DNA from: Oscillatoria acuminata PCC 6304 | Lineage (GTDB): Bacteria > Cyanobacteriota > Cyanobacteriia > Cyanobacteriales > Laspinemataceae | NCBI RefSeq assembly: GCF_000317105.1 | Contig: NC_019693.1 | Location: 4,279,227 to 4,343,226, forward strand | Length of the DNA stretch: 64,000 bases | Direction: 5' to 3' | Shown here: piece after piece, positions 1 to 9,203 of the stretch | How positions within the stretch are numbered: position 1 is the first letter of the stretch | How the letters are laid out: every line of letters begins with the position of its first letter | Position numbers and translations under genes: made by a program | Notes under the pieces: generated by a model | Database searches by the model: none | Told to the model about the DNA's origin: nothing | What the model saw: only the letters and a program-made list of their open reading frames with translations

Positions 1-860
1 GCAATCTGCGATCGGTTTAACTGAAACACAATCGACGGAACAGTTTTCTGATGAGCATTTTTCCCCCATAGTCCTAATTCCTGTAACCACAAAGTTAGAG
101 GGTTTTTGCCATTTTTAGAAATTGCCGCCAATCCGTGAGGAGTAAGTTCTTCTGACTCCACATTTAGAAGATTACACAACTCTCTAAAATCTTCGGCATT
201 GGGGACACACTTTCCTTGCATCCACAAACACACTAAGGAAGGCGCGACCCCCAAAGATTGAGCAATTGCTTTAGCAGACAAAGAGTGGGACTGGATTACT
301 GTCTTTAGGCGTTGGGCGAAAACTTGTCTGTTTTCCGCAATGAAGTCCAAATCTCCAGTAACATAAAGTGTTGGGGTGCGAGTTCCTTGAGAGGTCTCTA
401 ACCGCACCTTTAACCCGGCAATCTTATTCACTGCTTCAGTAAATTCTTCTTGCAGTAGGATGTTGCTGTTGGTAAATTGTGGGGAGGTGTGGGTCAAACA
501 ACCATCCCCAATCAGATATCCCAACAGCTTAACTTGATATTCCGGCAGGATTTCTGTCCCAAATACTTCTAATTTCCGAGGGACAGCAATGTTATCTCCA
601 ACTTGGAGTTCCGACAGTCTTCGCCACCCTTTCATCGTCAGATAAGGATGAGTGATGGTAGTTTCAATATACCGTCCCAAACGAGTTTTAACCCGAAAGA
701 CGGGTTTGATGCCATCATCGACAAAAGCAGAAGGTTGAGTAAAGGTAAATTTCCAATTATCCGCTAAGGTTAAGAGTTCAGCCTGACGACGGTTAAATAT
801 CTCTTCAATGGTGGTTACACTGCCGTCGCTTAAAATGAGTTCAGAAAAACGCCCTAAGCA
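1..860 (-). other. Intein in DnaB (P-loop insertion) with homing-endonuclease motif; C-terminal end outside window
   Basis: The host sequence GRPAMGK is interrupted by CLGRFSELILSDGS, a typical intein block A with the Cys nucleophile at 858-860. Block B follows (TTITHPYLTMKGW, with the conserved T..H), and then a LAGLIDADG-like block (LLGYLIGDG). Between the endonuclease blocks is a segment with helix-turn-helix character (SAKAIAQSLGVAPSLVCLWM), as found in the DNA-recognition region of some large inteins. The open frame means the protein can be made whole and spliced. The intein's C-terminal His-Asn and the +1 residue are beyond the left edge, so splicing competence cannot be confirmed here. 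Confidence 0.88.
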
Positions 861-1520
861 TTTCCCCATCGCCGGTCTCCCAGCTATAATAATTAAATCA
901 GAACGCTGCAATCCTCCGGTCATGGCATCTAAGTCATAAAACCCACAAGTTAAGCCCGGTAAAGCTAACCCTTGTTGATGGATTTCGATATTTTCAAAGG
1001 TGTGAATTAGGGTTTCTGAAATAGAAACTAAACCCTGTTGAGGACGGTCCTGGGTGAGGCTAAAAATGGTTTGTTCGGCTTTGTCCAGAAGAGTGGCTAA
1101 TTCTGTGGTGGTATCAAATCCTAACTCAGCGACTTTATGTCCGCCTTGAATTAATTTGCGGCGCATATATTTATCCACCACCAGTTCCGCATATTGGTCG
1201 ATATTGACTGCCGAAACCGTGCGTTCTACGAGTTGGGCCAGTTTGCTTTGTCCGCCGACTTGTTCGAGGAGTTTATGGTCAGCTAACCAACTGGTGACGG
1301 TCATTAAATCCGTGGCTTTGCCTTGGAAATGGAGGGCGACTGCGGCTTTGTAAATCTGTTGATGAGCGGTGATAGAAAATCCATCCGGCGGCAGTCGGTC
1401 TAGGACTCGGGTGATAGCCTCCGGGTCGAGGAGAATTCCGCCTAAAATACTTTCTTCCGCATCGATGTTTTGCGGGGGGAGGCGATCGCTATAGCCTTGG
1501 AAATTTAAGGGTTCAGCCAC
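1..1520 (-). CDS. dnaB: Replicative DNA helicase DnaB, intein-containing, partial (C-terminal part beyond left edge)
   Basis: DnaB is the hexameric 5'-3' helicase that unwinds DNA ahead of the replication fork. The translation from GTG at 1520 begins VAEPLNFQGYSDRLPPQNID, followed by the helical N-terminal domain (AEESILGGILLDPEAI) and the start of the RecA-like domain (MTGGLQRSDLIIIAGRPAMGK). Right after the K of the Walker A motif the frame continues into an intein, so the rest of the helicase lies outside the window. GTG 1520 is chosen because an in-frame TGA lies four codons upstream and no other start fits; there is no clear Shine-Dalgarno. The gene lies downstream of rplI on the same strand, an arrangement common in cyanobacteria, so co-transcription is likely. 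Identification is firm; the gene is truncated only by the window edge. Confidence 0.93.
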   Translation of the reverse strand, partial: MAEPLNFQGYSDRLPPQNIDAEESILGGILLDPEAITRVLDRLPPDGFSITAHQQIYKAAVALHFQGKATDLMTVTSWLADHKLLEQVGGQSKLAQLVERTVSAVNIDQYAELVVDKYMRRKLIQGGHKVAELGFDTTTELATLLDKAEQTIFSLTQDRPQQGLVSISETLIHTFENIEIHQQGLALPGLTCGFYDLDAMTGGLQRSDLIIIAGRPAMGKCLGRFSELILSDGSVTTIEEIFNRRQAELLTLADNWKFTFTQPSAFVDDGIKPVFRVKTRLGRYIETTITHPYLTMKGWRRLSELQVGDNIAVPRKLEVFGTEILPEYQVKLLGYLIGDGCLTHTSPQFTNSNILLQEEFTEAVNKIAGLKVRLETSQGTRTPTLYVTGDLDFIAENRQVFAQRLKTVIQSHSLSAKAIAQSLGVAPSLVCLWMQGKCVPNAEDFRELCNLLNVESEELTPHGLAAISKNGKNPLTLWLQELGLWGKNAHQKTVPSIVFQLNRSQI

Positions 1521-1537
1521 GATTTGTACTCAGGTTT

Positions 1538-1587
1538 CGTCTGGATGCACCAGACGCGATTTATTCGGGTTAGAAATAAATCGCGTC
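1538..1587 (-). other. Overlapping hairpins between rplI and dnaB
   Basis: Two inverted repeats overlap in the rplI-dnaB gap. One has arms GACGCGATTTA (1553-1563) and TAAATCGCGTC (1577-1587); the other pairs CGTCTGG with CCAGACG (1538-1556). They are mutually exclusive structures, and neither is followed by a U-run on the minus strand. They look more like an mRNA processing or attenuation site than a plain terminator; the role is inferred. Confidence 0.45.
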
Positions 1588-1662
1588 TTTTCTATTGTAC
1601 AAATCTCGGGACCGTTTTGACCCAGGCATGACAGAAATTCCACCTGGGTTAGTCGCCGATTT

Positions 1663-2121
1663 TTAGCCCGCAACCACTTGAATTTCAACTTCAGCGGTAA
1701 CGTCGGGGTGTAATTTGATTTGTGCCTTATAGAACCCAGTCTTGCTAATGGCAGGCAGGGTAATCCCACGGCGATCGATTTCTTCGTTGGTAGCCGCTTG
1801 GATGACTTCCGCCACTTCGCGATCGGTAACCGTCCCGAAAATCGCATCCCCTTCCCCAACGGATTTGGAGATGGTAAAGCGTCCAATGGTTTCCAGGGCC
1901 GTTTTCTGAGATTGTGCCTGTTGCTTCTCTTCCAACAGACGTTGCCGTTCTAATTCTCTGCGGCGTTCCACTTGACGGAGAATCCCTGGGGTGGTACGAA
2001 CGGCAAAGCCTTGGGGTAGCAGGTAGTTCCGGGCATAACCGGGGGCCACTTCTACCAGGTCGCCGGATCTACCCAGCTTTCTAACATCTTGACTTAATAC
2101 GACTTGGACTCGTTTGCTCAT
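1663..2121 (-). CDS. rplI: 50S ribosomal protein L9
   Basis: L9 binds 23S rRNA near the L1 stalk and helps maintain reading frame. The 152-residue product begins [20 protein letters not shown] and has the N-terminal RNA-binding domain ([21 protein letters not shown]), a long charged connecting helix (about 47-80) and the C-terminal domain ([18 protein letters not shown]). The length is normal for the family. The ATG at 2121 is the natural start. It is first in a probable rplI-dnaB transcript. Confidence 0.97.
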   Translation of the reverse strand: MSKRVQVVLSQDVRKLGRSGDLVEVAPGYARNYLLPQGFAVRTTPGILRQVERRRELERQRLLEEKQQAQSQKTALETIGRFTISKSVGEGDAIFGTVTDREVAEVIQAATNEEIDRRGITLPAISKTGFYKAQIKLHPDVTAEVEIQVVAG

Positions 2122-2628
2122 AATGGTTCCTGTTCAGTCAGAACTCTCTATTTTACGCTTCCCGGGGACATATTGCAATAGGGATGGGGGGTGATTTGGG
2201 CTAAAACGGGAGTTTGAACCCCTGCCTCATACCAAATCGGGGCTTCAATCTGTAATTCTCAGGGTAAAGGAGGTGGACTAGACCTAAAGTAGCTCAATGG
2301 ATGAAAAAAAACTGAACGTCCAAAAAATCATAGGGTAGGGGGGGGAGTATTTAAAAAAGCTCGGTTACTCATGCAGAGTAAGCTCATCTAGGTTGGGTAT
2401 AAAATGTACTTGACAGAAATGCCGAACCATGTTTTTGTAATTCTAGCCGAATAGTTTTATAATCTCTGACAAGCTCATTTATCAAAACCTGGTTATTCCA
2501 AAACTCTTTCAAAAATTCCAGTAAAAATGATCTAAGCCCAAATCAACTATTCAATTAACCCTTGAAAAACTCCAGTAAAATTTATTCAACCCATTTCAAA
2601 CACCTAACATCATCTAATCTCAACTAAT
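2122..2628. other. 507-bp intergenic region between divergent rplI and the sacsin-like gene
   Basis: No gene is visible. Near 2160-2200 lies a stretch (ATTGCAATAGGGATGGGG) that recurs with small changes at about 17000-17030 next to the permease-kinase gene, so it is a dispersed repeat. From about 2400 the base composition becomes AT-rich, matching the gene that follows and suggesting they arrived together. Two short near-copies of a motif containing CTCCAGTAAAA / TTCCAGTAAAA lie at about 2513-2585, just before the start codon. Confidence 0.5.
2435..2463 (+). promoter_or_regulatory. Possible sigma-70 promoter for the sacsin-like gene
   Basis: TTGTAA (2435-2440) and TATAAT (2458-2463) are separated by 17 bases, a good spacing for a housekeeping-type promoter, about 165 bases before the ATG at 2629. 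The -10 is perfect and the -35 matches four of six positions. In AT-rich DNA this can arise by chance. Confidence 0.35.
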
Positions 2629-5600
2629 ATGTCTAATCGTTTTACCGCTCACCATTTAATTCAAGGTATCTTTGACGACATTGAAAGGCTAGAGGAATAT
2701 GCTCAAAAAATGATCGCCAAATTCGTGACTGACTTAACAGGAGACTCCTATAGTGAACAAGAGCGATTTATTTTCGAGTTATTGCAAAATGCTGATGACT
2801 TACCAACTATAATTGGTCAAGTTCATGTAAAGCTTGTTATCTTAGAAAATCACTTGCTGGTATTGCACAATGGCAAACCGTTTGATGACGAGAATCTGCG
2901 TGCTATTTGTAATAGGTCAGAAAGTACAAAATCTAAGAATTCCGATCAAACGGGGTATAAAGGAATTGGTTTTAAATCAGTTTTTCATGATTCACAATGT
3001 GTTTACATCAACTCTGGTGACTTTTCGTTTAAATTTGATCGCAATTCCACTAAGCATCAAAACCCCGCTCAAACGCCCTGGCAAATCAAACCGATCTGGG
3101 TTGAGCGTGATGAGTATCCAGATGAAATACAAGCCTACTCTGATTTTTTTGAATCTCCTGTCGCCACTGCATTAAAAGTTTCCCCTGAAAAAATTAACGA
3201 CTATAAAGAAAAAATAAAAAAATTATTTTCCGACCCTCGACTTATTTTATTTTTGCGACACATTTCCTCAATTGAAGTTTACGGATTAAATGACCTTTCT
3301 TTAGATATCAAAGTAATTAAACTTAAGCAACAGGATATTTATACCATACAATATACTGCACTACCCTCTGAGCAAACTATAGAAACACAGTGGATTATCA
3401 AGAATTTTGAGTTGCCAGTTTCCCAGAATATCAGAGAGGCGATGAAAAATGACGAAAAAGTTCCCGACAAACTCAAATCTATCCAAAATTCTAAGTTAAC
3501 TTTTGCCGTTGAAATCGTCAATAATCAAATTCATCCCGTTGATAACTCAGTCTTGTTTAATTATTTACCCACCAATGTCAAAGCAGATCAGTTTCCCTTT
3601 TTAATTAATGCTGATTTTTTGACCACAGCAGGCCGTGAAACTATCCATGTTGACCATACTTGGAATTGTTTTCTGTTTGAACAAATTGGATACTATATCT
3701 TTGAATGGATAGCTCACCTAGCCAAACAACCGGAATATAAAAATTTCATCACTGCTATTTTACCCAAAAAATTTAAACAGTCACCCACAGAACTGGAAGA
3801 AAAATTTAATCGGGGCTTCGATAAAGCAGTTGAAGAAGTCCCATTTATCCCGGCTGAAGAAGTTCCTGATTTACTGAAAGTTTGTGAAGCAGTAATTGAT
3901 AAAACTCAAATTTGCAAGTTAATTCCAGAAAAATTGATTTTAGATTTTTTAAATCTTTCTGGACATTTTGTGAATTACTTTTTAACGGGTCGAGAAAAAC
4001 TAGAAGATTTAGAAAAAATTAATACATTTGACTCAAAAAATCTAAGCAATTTAATTAGAAATCATCAAGAATTAAGGCAGAAAATTAAATTAGAACCGGA
4101 ATATAATTTTGCTCTTGTTGAACATATTTATAAACATTATAAACAAAAATTGGAGACAGATTCTTTCTACAATGTAAGTTTTTTACTTAGTGAGCAAGGA
4201 GAATTACAGTCTCCCCAAAACTTGTACTTCCAAGTTAATCATCAAGAAAAACAGGAACTAAGTTTTACCTCCCTCAATTTTCTCCATCCTTTCCTTAATG
4301 ACAAAATTAGCGAAGACCCACATTTTAAAAATTGGGCAAAGCAATCGCTGAAAATCAAAAATTTTTCAGGATTAGAATTTTTGAGTAAGCGGATTCTTAA
4401 TCGCCAATTTAAACCTGACATTAACCCCCAAAGTCGTACAACATTAGTGGCTTATATAAGGTTTATTTTCAAGTACCATACTAAATTAAACCAAAGTGAA
4501 TACTTAGCACTAAATAAACTCGTTTTGATTCATGAAAATTTTGATGGAAAATGTTATATCAATGAGGCCGCGAAGTGTCATTTATCAGATTTCTACAATC
4601 CTGACGGGATAAAATTTAAATCTGTCGCTGAAAACATTGGAGGGGAATACTTCAAATTTTTAGTTGAAGATTACTGTGGTGATAGCTCTCAATTGTATGA
4701 ATGGAAAAAGTTTTTTACATCAATTGGTGTCAAGAGCCTAAATGCAATTTTAATTCTGAAAGAAAATATTATTCCTAGAATAAGCAATAATAAAATAACA
4801 GATGAAAATCTAATTCCGATAACTCTATTTGTTTTTAAAACATGGCAGTCTCAATCTTTGAGTGACCTGGAGTTAAAACATCTTCCGTTGAAAACAAACA
4901 ACGGATTGAAACCAGCCGATCAGTGCCACATTATAGAAGAACAATCTAATTTGATACGCGAAGATTCTGACAACTCAGCAATTAAGTTGCAAAATGTTGT
5001 TGATATAGGCGCATACATAAGCTCAGAGGACTTTGCCGCTTTTCGCCAATTTTTAATTAGCATTTTAAAAGTAAAGGTTACTACTTATATTGAATTTATT
5101 CGCCAAACAATTAAACAAATTTCAAAAAATCCTCAGTTGGTAACGGCTGAAAATACAATTAGTGTGGTTCGGGAAATATTTAGTTACCGCAATTGCCTAA
5201 CCGATGAAGAACTACAAAATCTTAAAGTTTTAAATTTATTGCTAAAAGATGGAAAATCAGTGGCAAAAGCAGAAAATTGCTATCTTTCATCCGATTATCA
5301 GCCTACTTTCAATATGGAACAAATATACGCCTCAACTGGATTCTCTGGTTTTGTCAGTGCACAGTATTGCAAACATGGAAATTACACAGAGTGGAAAAAG
5401 TTTTTTATAAGAATTAAGGTAATGCAGGAATTTAATTTTACAAACGAAGAATGGTCTTTAGATACACTTTTAGCCGCATTAAAAGATAGCAGCATACACA
5501 AGCCTTATAAGGAATACTTAGAACAACAAAAATCAGTTGAGAAAAAAGCCACTCATTTGCAAAACTATTTTGGAATCAAACACATTTTTGGAACAGATGG

Positions 5601-7386
5601 TTACTATCTAAATATTCCCGAATTTGCCAGGGGAGTATTAACATATATAAGTAATCAATGGGACGAGCTAAATCTCAATTCTAAAGCGTTCTTAGTTGAT
5701 AAAGATAGTGGAACTCAAAGAGAAGTGGACACCCTTTTTGAATTTCTCTTTAAGCGCATTTCATCTATCCCTTGTTTAGATGGTATTTGTCATCCTTCAG
5801 CTAACGGAATCTATTCTAGTAACTTTAAAACCATAGTAGAAGAATGCTTCCCTGTACTCTCTATTAAACTAAATCCCAATTTTGAAAAATTTCTGGGAAT
5901 AAAACAAGAAATCGACGTAGCAGATTGTCTGCCAATCTTAGATGATATTCGCGATAAATTTTCCGGCGATGAAAACAACCAAAAGCTGCGATTGCAAAAT
6001 CTATTAAAATATCTCACCCGAAGCGTTATTCAGGACGGTAAAGAAATTGATAAAAATCAAATACAAGATTGGATCGAGCGTGGCGGTCAGCTTTTAAGTG
6101 ACAGAGATCAATTTAATGAGGTTCGCAATTTATTTTATCTCGATCCTGAGTTGGGTATCTTTCCAAAAAATCACTCTCAGTTATTGCAAATACCCTCTTT
6201 TTCTGAAGATCGGGAATCTATTGTAAAGACTGTGGTAGATTTATTTGATATACCCCTTCTTAATCGAGAAAAAACACAGAAAAAGTTTATTAACCACCAA
6301 GAAGATGATAAACTCAAACAACTAATTTTAGAAAGATCTATTTTTATAGGGATTTTCTTAGAAGGTTCTCGCTCCCCTGAGATTGAAGAACATATTCAGA
6401 ATCAAGTCCAAGAAACCAAGTTTTACAATCCCCAAAAAATCCTCCTCAGTTTTGACGAGATTGATTATCAAGCGTCTATTCCTAATTACTGGGATAATGA
6501 AACCCGCTCTTTATACTATATTCGCCAATGGAATAACATTAACAATGATAAATTTGGCGATTTAATTCTTAAAGTTCTTCAACTAGATAAAGAAATTCCC
6601 AGCCAAGTGTTGTTACGATTACTTGATTATAACTGGAAAGATGCAAAAGAATATTTACAAGAAAATGGATGTGATGTTAGTGATATTAGAGAAGAAGATC
6701 AGCGTGAGATTTTAGCTCAAACAGTATCTCCTTTAGAAATAGAACAAACCGAGGCAAAAGAAAACGAACTAGAAACTACTTCAAGTGCATTAACCCGTTC
6801 TCCTGACGGAACAGGAGAAAATCGAGAGGCGGTGGGCAAATGGGGTGAAGAACAAGCAAAGCAGTTTTACGAAAGAATGGGATACAAGCCCGAAAAAATT
6901 AATGACTTCTCGAAAGCTGGCTATGATTTTAAATGTTTTTCATGGCAAAATAATCCTCAAAAATTATGGGTGGAAGTTAAAACAATTAGCTCTAATACCC
7001 CTATAATCCGGCTAAAGCCAAGCCAATGGGAAAAAATGCAAACACCTAAAAAAAGACAACTTATCAATCCCCATACGCATATTGTGGAGCCTTCTTTTGA
7101 ATATCAATTATTAATTGTTGCCCATACAAATTGTTCCCCTGACCAAATAATTCAAATTAGCGATCCTTGGGAAGTTTTGAAGCTATTTGTTTCGAGGCTT
7201 TATGATGAGGAGGTTCAAAACAAGACAGAGGCGAAATACAAGAAACTTGTGGAAGTAATCGTGGGCTTTCAACAAAGTGAGAAGGGAGAGACCAATGAAA
7301 TTTTGTTAAATTGGCACCGACTATTAGAGCAAGCAAAGATTGACGAGCGAATTAAGATTCATCCCCGGGGTAATCTGAATGTTTAA
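2629..7386 (+). CDS. Sacsin/NO VEIN-like HATPase protein with C-terminal DUF3883 nuclease-like domain; probable defence protein
   Basis: This 1585-residue protein starts with a GHKL (Hsp90-type) ATPase fold of the sacsin class: FIFELLQNADD at about 48-56 is the N-box, NGKPF at 81-85 and GYKGIGFKSVF at 109-119 are the nucleotide-binding G boxes. A long middle (about 350-1390) has no motif I recognise. The end (about 1398-1510) matches DUF3883, the NO VEIN C-terminal domain: VGKWGEEQAKQFYERMGY, then AGYDFKCF and WVEVKTI, which give the D...ExK residues of a PD-(D/E)XK nuclease fold. The same N- and C-terminal pairing occurs in plant NO VEIN. Bacterial proteins of this build are found among restriction-like and defence genes; the defence role here is inferred. 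The gene is much more AT-rich than rplI or dnaB, stands alone, and has no clear ribosome-binding site, which suggests transfer. Confidence 0.85.
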   Translation: MSNRFTAHHLIQGIFDDIERLEEYAQKMIAKFVTDLTGDSYSEQERFIFELLQNADDLPTIIGQVHVKLVILENHLLVLHNGKPFDDENLRAICNRSESTKSKNSDQTGYKGIGFKSVFHDSQCVYINSGDFSFKFDRNSTKHQNPAQTPWQIKPIWVERDEYPDEIQAYSDFFESPVATALKVSPEKINDYKEKIKKLFSDPRLILFLRHISSIEVYGLNDLSLDIKVIKLKQQDIYTIQYTALPSEQTIETQWIIKNFELPVSQNIREAMKNDEKVPDKLKSIQNSKLTFAVEIVNNQIHPVDNSVLFNYLPTNVKADQFPFLINADFLTTAGRETIHVDHTWNCFLFEQIGYYIFEWIAHLAKQPEYKNFITAILPKKFKQSPTELEEKFNRGFDKAVEEVPFIPAEEVPDLLKVCEAVIDKTQICKLIPEKLILDFLNLSGHFVNYFLTGREKLEDLEKINTFDSKNLSNLIRNHQELRQKIKLEPEYNFALVEHIYKHYKQKLETDSFYNVSFLLSEQGELQSPQNLYFQVNHQEKQELSFTSLNFLHPFLNDKISEDPHFKNWAKQSLKIKNFSGLEFLSKRILNRQFKPDINPQSRTTLVAYIRFIFKYHTKLNQSEYLALNKLVLIHENFDGKCYINEAAKCHLSDFYNPDGIKFKSVAENIGGEYFKFLVEDYCGDSSQLYEWKKFFTSIGVKSLNAILILKENIIPRISNNKITDENLIPITLFVFKTWQSQSLSDLELKHLPLKTNNGLKPADQCHIIEEQSNLIREDSDNSAIKLQNVVDIGAYISSEDFAAFRQFLISILKVKVTTYIEFIRQTIKQISKNPQLVTAENTISVVREIFSYRNCLTDEELQNLKVLNLLLKDGKSVAKAENCYLSSDYQPTFNMEQIYASTGFSGFVSAQYCKHGNYTEWKKFFIRIKVMQEFNFTNEEWSLDTLLAALKDSSIHKPYKEYLEQQKSVEKKATHLQNYFGIKHIFGTDGYYLNIPEFARGVLTYISNQWDELNLNSKAFLVDKDSGTQREVDTLFEFLFKRISSIPCLDGICHPSANGIYSSNFKTIVEECFPVLSIKLNPNFEKFLGIKQEIDVADCLPILDDIRDKFSGDENNQKLRLQNLLKYLTRSVIQDGKEIDKNQIQDWIERGGQLLSDRDQFNEVRNLFYLDPELGIFPKNHSQLLQIPSFSEDRESIVKTVVDLFDIPLLNREKTQKKFINHQEDDKLKQLILERSIFIGIFLEGSRSPEIEEHIQNQVQETKFYNPQKILLSFDEIDYQASIPNYWDNETRSLYYIRQWNNINNDKFGDLILKVLQLDKEIPSQVLLRLLDYNWKDAKEYLQENGCDVSDIREEDQREILAQTVSPLEIEQTEAKENELETTSSALTRSPDGTGENREAVGKWGEEQAKQFYERMGYKPEKINDFSKAGYDFKCFSWQNNPQKLWVEVKTISSNTPIIRLKPSQWEKMQTPKKRQLINPHTHIVEPSFEYQLLIVAHTNCSPDQIIQISDPWEVLKLFVSRLYDEEVQNKTEAKYKKLVEVIVGFQQSEKGETNEILLNWHRLLEQAKIDERIKIHPRGNLNV

Positions 7387-7437
7387 AAGTTAACAGCAGC
7401 GATTAAGAGGGATCGAGCCAGCATTATCACTCCGTCG

Positions 7438-7561
7438 AATGCGAGAGACTGTTGCAAAGATTCCCATGCTTGGGGATATTGACTCTGTTGATACTGTTGA
7501 AATCCTTGCTGCAATAAAGAATTTGCTGCCAGTTTAGTTTGTAGCCAAGGCAACTCATATA
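7438..7561 (-). pseudogene. Relic of a CHAT-TPR gene (first-TPR segment)
   Basis: About 124 bases are nearly identical to 22080-22200 in the intact CHAT-TPR gene and encode YELPWLQTKLAANSLLQQGF and the start of the first TPR (YQQSQYPQAWESLQQSLA). The similarity stops at the next repeat, and there is no protease domain. Together with the fragment at 8816-8971 it represents two pieces of one duplicated gene, now separated by about 1.25 kb that contains the serine hydrolase gene and a short palindromic element. Confidence 0.75.
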
Positions 7562-7609
7562 CAGGACTTACGCAGATTCTGAGAATTCTCCCCAAATGCG
7601 TAAGTCCTG
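7562..7609. repeat. Palindromic element with 13-bp inverted ends (MITE-like)
   Basis: Perfect inverted ends CAGGACTTACGCA (7562-7574) and TGCGTAAGTCCTG (7597-7609) enclose 22 bases. The end sequence resembles termini of small repeats that I recall as frequent in cyanobacterial genomes. It sits exactly at the junction of the CHAT relic and the sequence carrying the serine hydrolase, so it may mark the insertion. Confidence 0.5.
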
Positions 7610-7685
7610 ACGGATAACCTCGATCGCTCTCACCCTGGGGAGGGGGCAGACTAAAGTCGGCACTCTGAACAATAGGGGCTGTAAC

Positions 7686-8819
7686 TTAATACCCCAGCAA
7701 CTTCGCCAGATCATCCACCAACTCATCCACCGGATAATTTTCATCATTGGACAAGACAATGATTGTCACCGGCTTCTCGATATAATGTCGATAAAAAGTG
7801 CTTGTGCCGTACCAACTGCCACTATGCTCCACATAGTCCGCACCCACTGCCCACCCTAAACCATAGGCAAAAGATTCGCCATTATCCAAAGTTCCCGATG
7901 TGAAAGCCAATTGTAAGGTTGCAGGTTCCACGAGATCGCCATTGCGTAATCCTTGATCATAACGGGCTAAATCGGCGATGGAAGTGAAAATATTGCCATC
8001 CCCCGCAATCACCGAAGGCAACGCAGAGGGGTTAAACTTCCCTTCGGGGGAAACCGCATAGCCCTCAGCCCGATTGGGGATTTGTTGTGCTAAATCCGCA
8101 AACACCACGGTATTATTCATCCCCAAGGGCATAAAAATCTGCTCTGCCATAAAGTCCCCAAAAGATTGCCCGGAAACCCGCTCAATGATTAAAGCTAAAA
8201 GAGCATAGCCACTATTGTTGTACTCAAATTCAACAGCGCGATCGCCCTCAATCTCCTGGGTATTCAACCATTGCAAATGATCCTCAACGGTTAAACGGGC
8301 AAAAGCCGCATCTGTTCCCTGCCAAGCATCCCCTGTATAGTCGGCTAAACCCGAAGTGTGATAGAGCAAATCAGCAATTAAAATCGGATTATCGGGGTTG
8401 GGATCTGCAAAATCCGGCAGATGCTGGATGACTGCATCCTCTAGTTCCAATTCTCCCGCCTCCATCAGGATTAAAATGGCGATCGCTGTCATTTGCTTGG
8501 ATACGGAAGCCAAATCAAACACCGTATCCGGCGTAATCGGGCGTTGCGCCACTACATCGCTGAAACCATAGCCCTTTTGCCATATCGCCCCCTGGTCAAG
8601 AATCAGCACCGCAACACCGGGCCCATTCTCCCAGAGGCTGTCTGCAACAAGGCGATCTATTTCAGCAGTGCGTTTAGCCCCAAAGGCAAACTCCGATGAC
8701 TCGCCCACTTCAGCCCCCGATTCCCCCAGGGGAATGGCGAAACAACTGGATAACAGCAAACTGCCCAACAGGTAAAGCGGGGTGATCATAAAGGAGGTGC
8801 GTCTAGGTTTAGGGTTCAT
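7686..8819 (-). CDS. Serine hydrolase, beta-lactamase/EstB class C fold, predicted lipoprotein
   Basis: The product is about 377 residues from ATG 8819. It begins MNPKPRRTSFMITPLYLLGS and runs into a lipobox (LLLSSC), so it should be exported and lipid-anchored. The class C/EstB active-site set is visible: SVSK (nucleophile Ser and Lys), the YNNSGY motif for YxN, and EHSG replacing KTG. Such proteins are esterases or D-aminopeptidases acting on peptidoglycan or small esters; true beta-lactamase activity is not implied. A longer frame reaches 9005, but that part is the CHAT relic read in another frame, so the inner start is preferred. The gene lies between two halves of the CHAT-TPR relic. Confidence 0.85.
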   Translation of the reverse strand: MNPKPRRTSFMITPLYLLGSLLLSSCFAIPLGESGAEVGESSEFAFGAKRTAEIDRLVADSLWENGPGVAVLILDQGAIWQKGYGFSDVVAQRPITPDTVFDLASVSKQMTAIAILILMEAGELELEDAVIQHLPDFADPNPDNPILIADLLYHTSGLADYTGDAWQGTDAAFARLTVEDHLQWLNTQEIEGDRAVEFEYNNSGYALLALIIERVSGQSFGDFMAEQIFMPLGMNNTVVFADLAQQIPNRAEGYAVSPEGKFNPSALPSVIAGDGNIFTSIADLARYDQGLRNGDLVEPATLQLAFTSGTLDNGESFAYGLGWAVGADYVEHSGSWYGTSTFYRHYIEKPVTIIVLSNDENYPVDELVDDLAKLLGY

Positions 8820-8971
8820 CTGCTTTTGCTCATCAAATTCCGCAACCCCCCTGCATTTCCCAACCCCTGTTGTGCCATCATCTCGGCAACGGCGCGCATC
8901 AACTGCGCCCACTTTGCATTGATGAGTTCTTGAATCAGGGAGCGATCGGCGGGCGATCGTTGTTCGTCCAT
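8816..8971 (-). pseudogene. Relic of a CHAT-TPR gene (N-terminal segment)
   Basis: From ATG 8971 the reading MDEQRSPADRSLIQELI... parallels the intact protein's N-terminus (MDEQREQAYVSLIQELLDC), with about 19 residues lost, and continues as RAVAEMMAQQGLGNAGGLRN before a stop. The upstream DNA (about 8976-9015) also matches the region before the intact gene (22416-22455), so promoter and start were duplicated together. A very short protein could still be made, but it would have no protease or TPR part. Confidence 0.72.
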
Positions 8972-9026
8972 AGCCACACACCGGGTAGGGGAATTGCCTC
9001 CCCATTTTACCCCATTTGCCCCCATC

Positions 9027-9145
9027 AGAAACCAGGTTTCTTGGTTAAATCTTTGTGGAAAAACACTAGATTTAGGTTGTCATTGGTCATTGGTCATTTG
9101 TGGAAACTCGTTTTCTGGTCCCCCTTCAACGGTCAAGGGCGTCGC
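9027..9145. repeat. Dispersed repeat family A (AGAAACC..GGTTTCTTG) with TCATTGGTC units
   Basis: A degenerate copy of the palindromic core AGAAACCAGGTTTCTTG is followed by TTAAATCTTTG and by repeated TCATTGGTCATT units. The same combination recurs at many intergenic places between 9 and 25 kb. Confidence 0.7.
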
Positions 9146-9203
9146 CTTCTGGGCAGATTAAGTTAAAATCAAGCCATTCATTACTCATTCCCCCCCGATT
9201 AAG

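Noticed and set aside
1156-1353. 65-codon plus-strand frame inside dnaB
   Set aside because: It is antisense to a clearly conserved DnaB reading frame and has no motif or ribosome-binding site.
8820-9005. Longer N-terminus for the serine hydrolase (start at 9005)
   Set aside because: That part is the CHAT relic read in the wrong frame, and it would bury the lipoprotein signal peptide.
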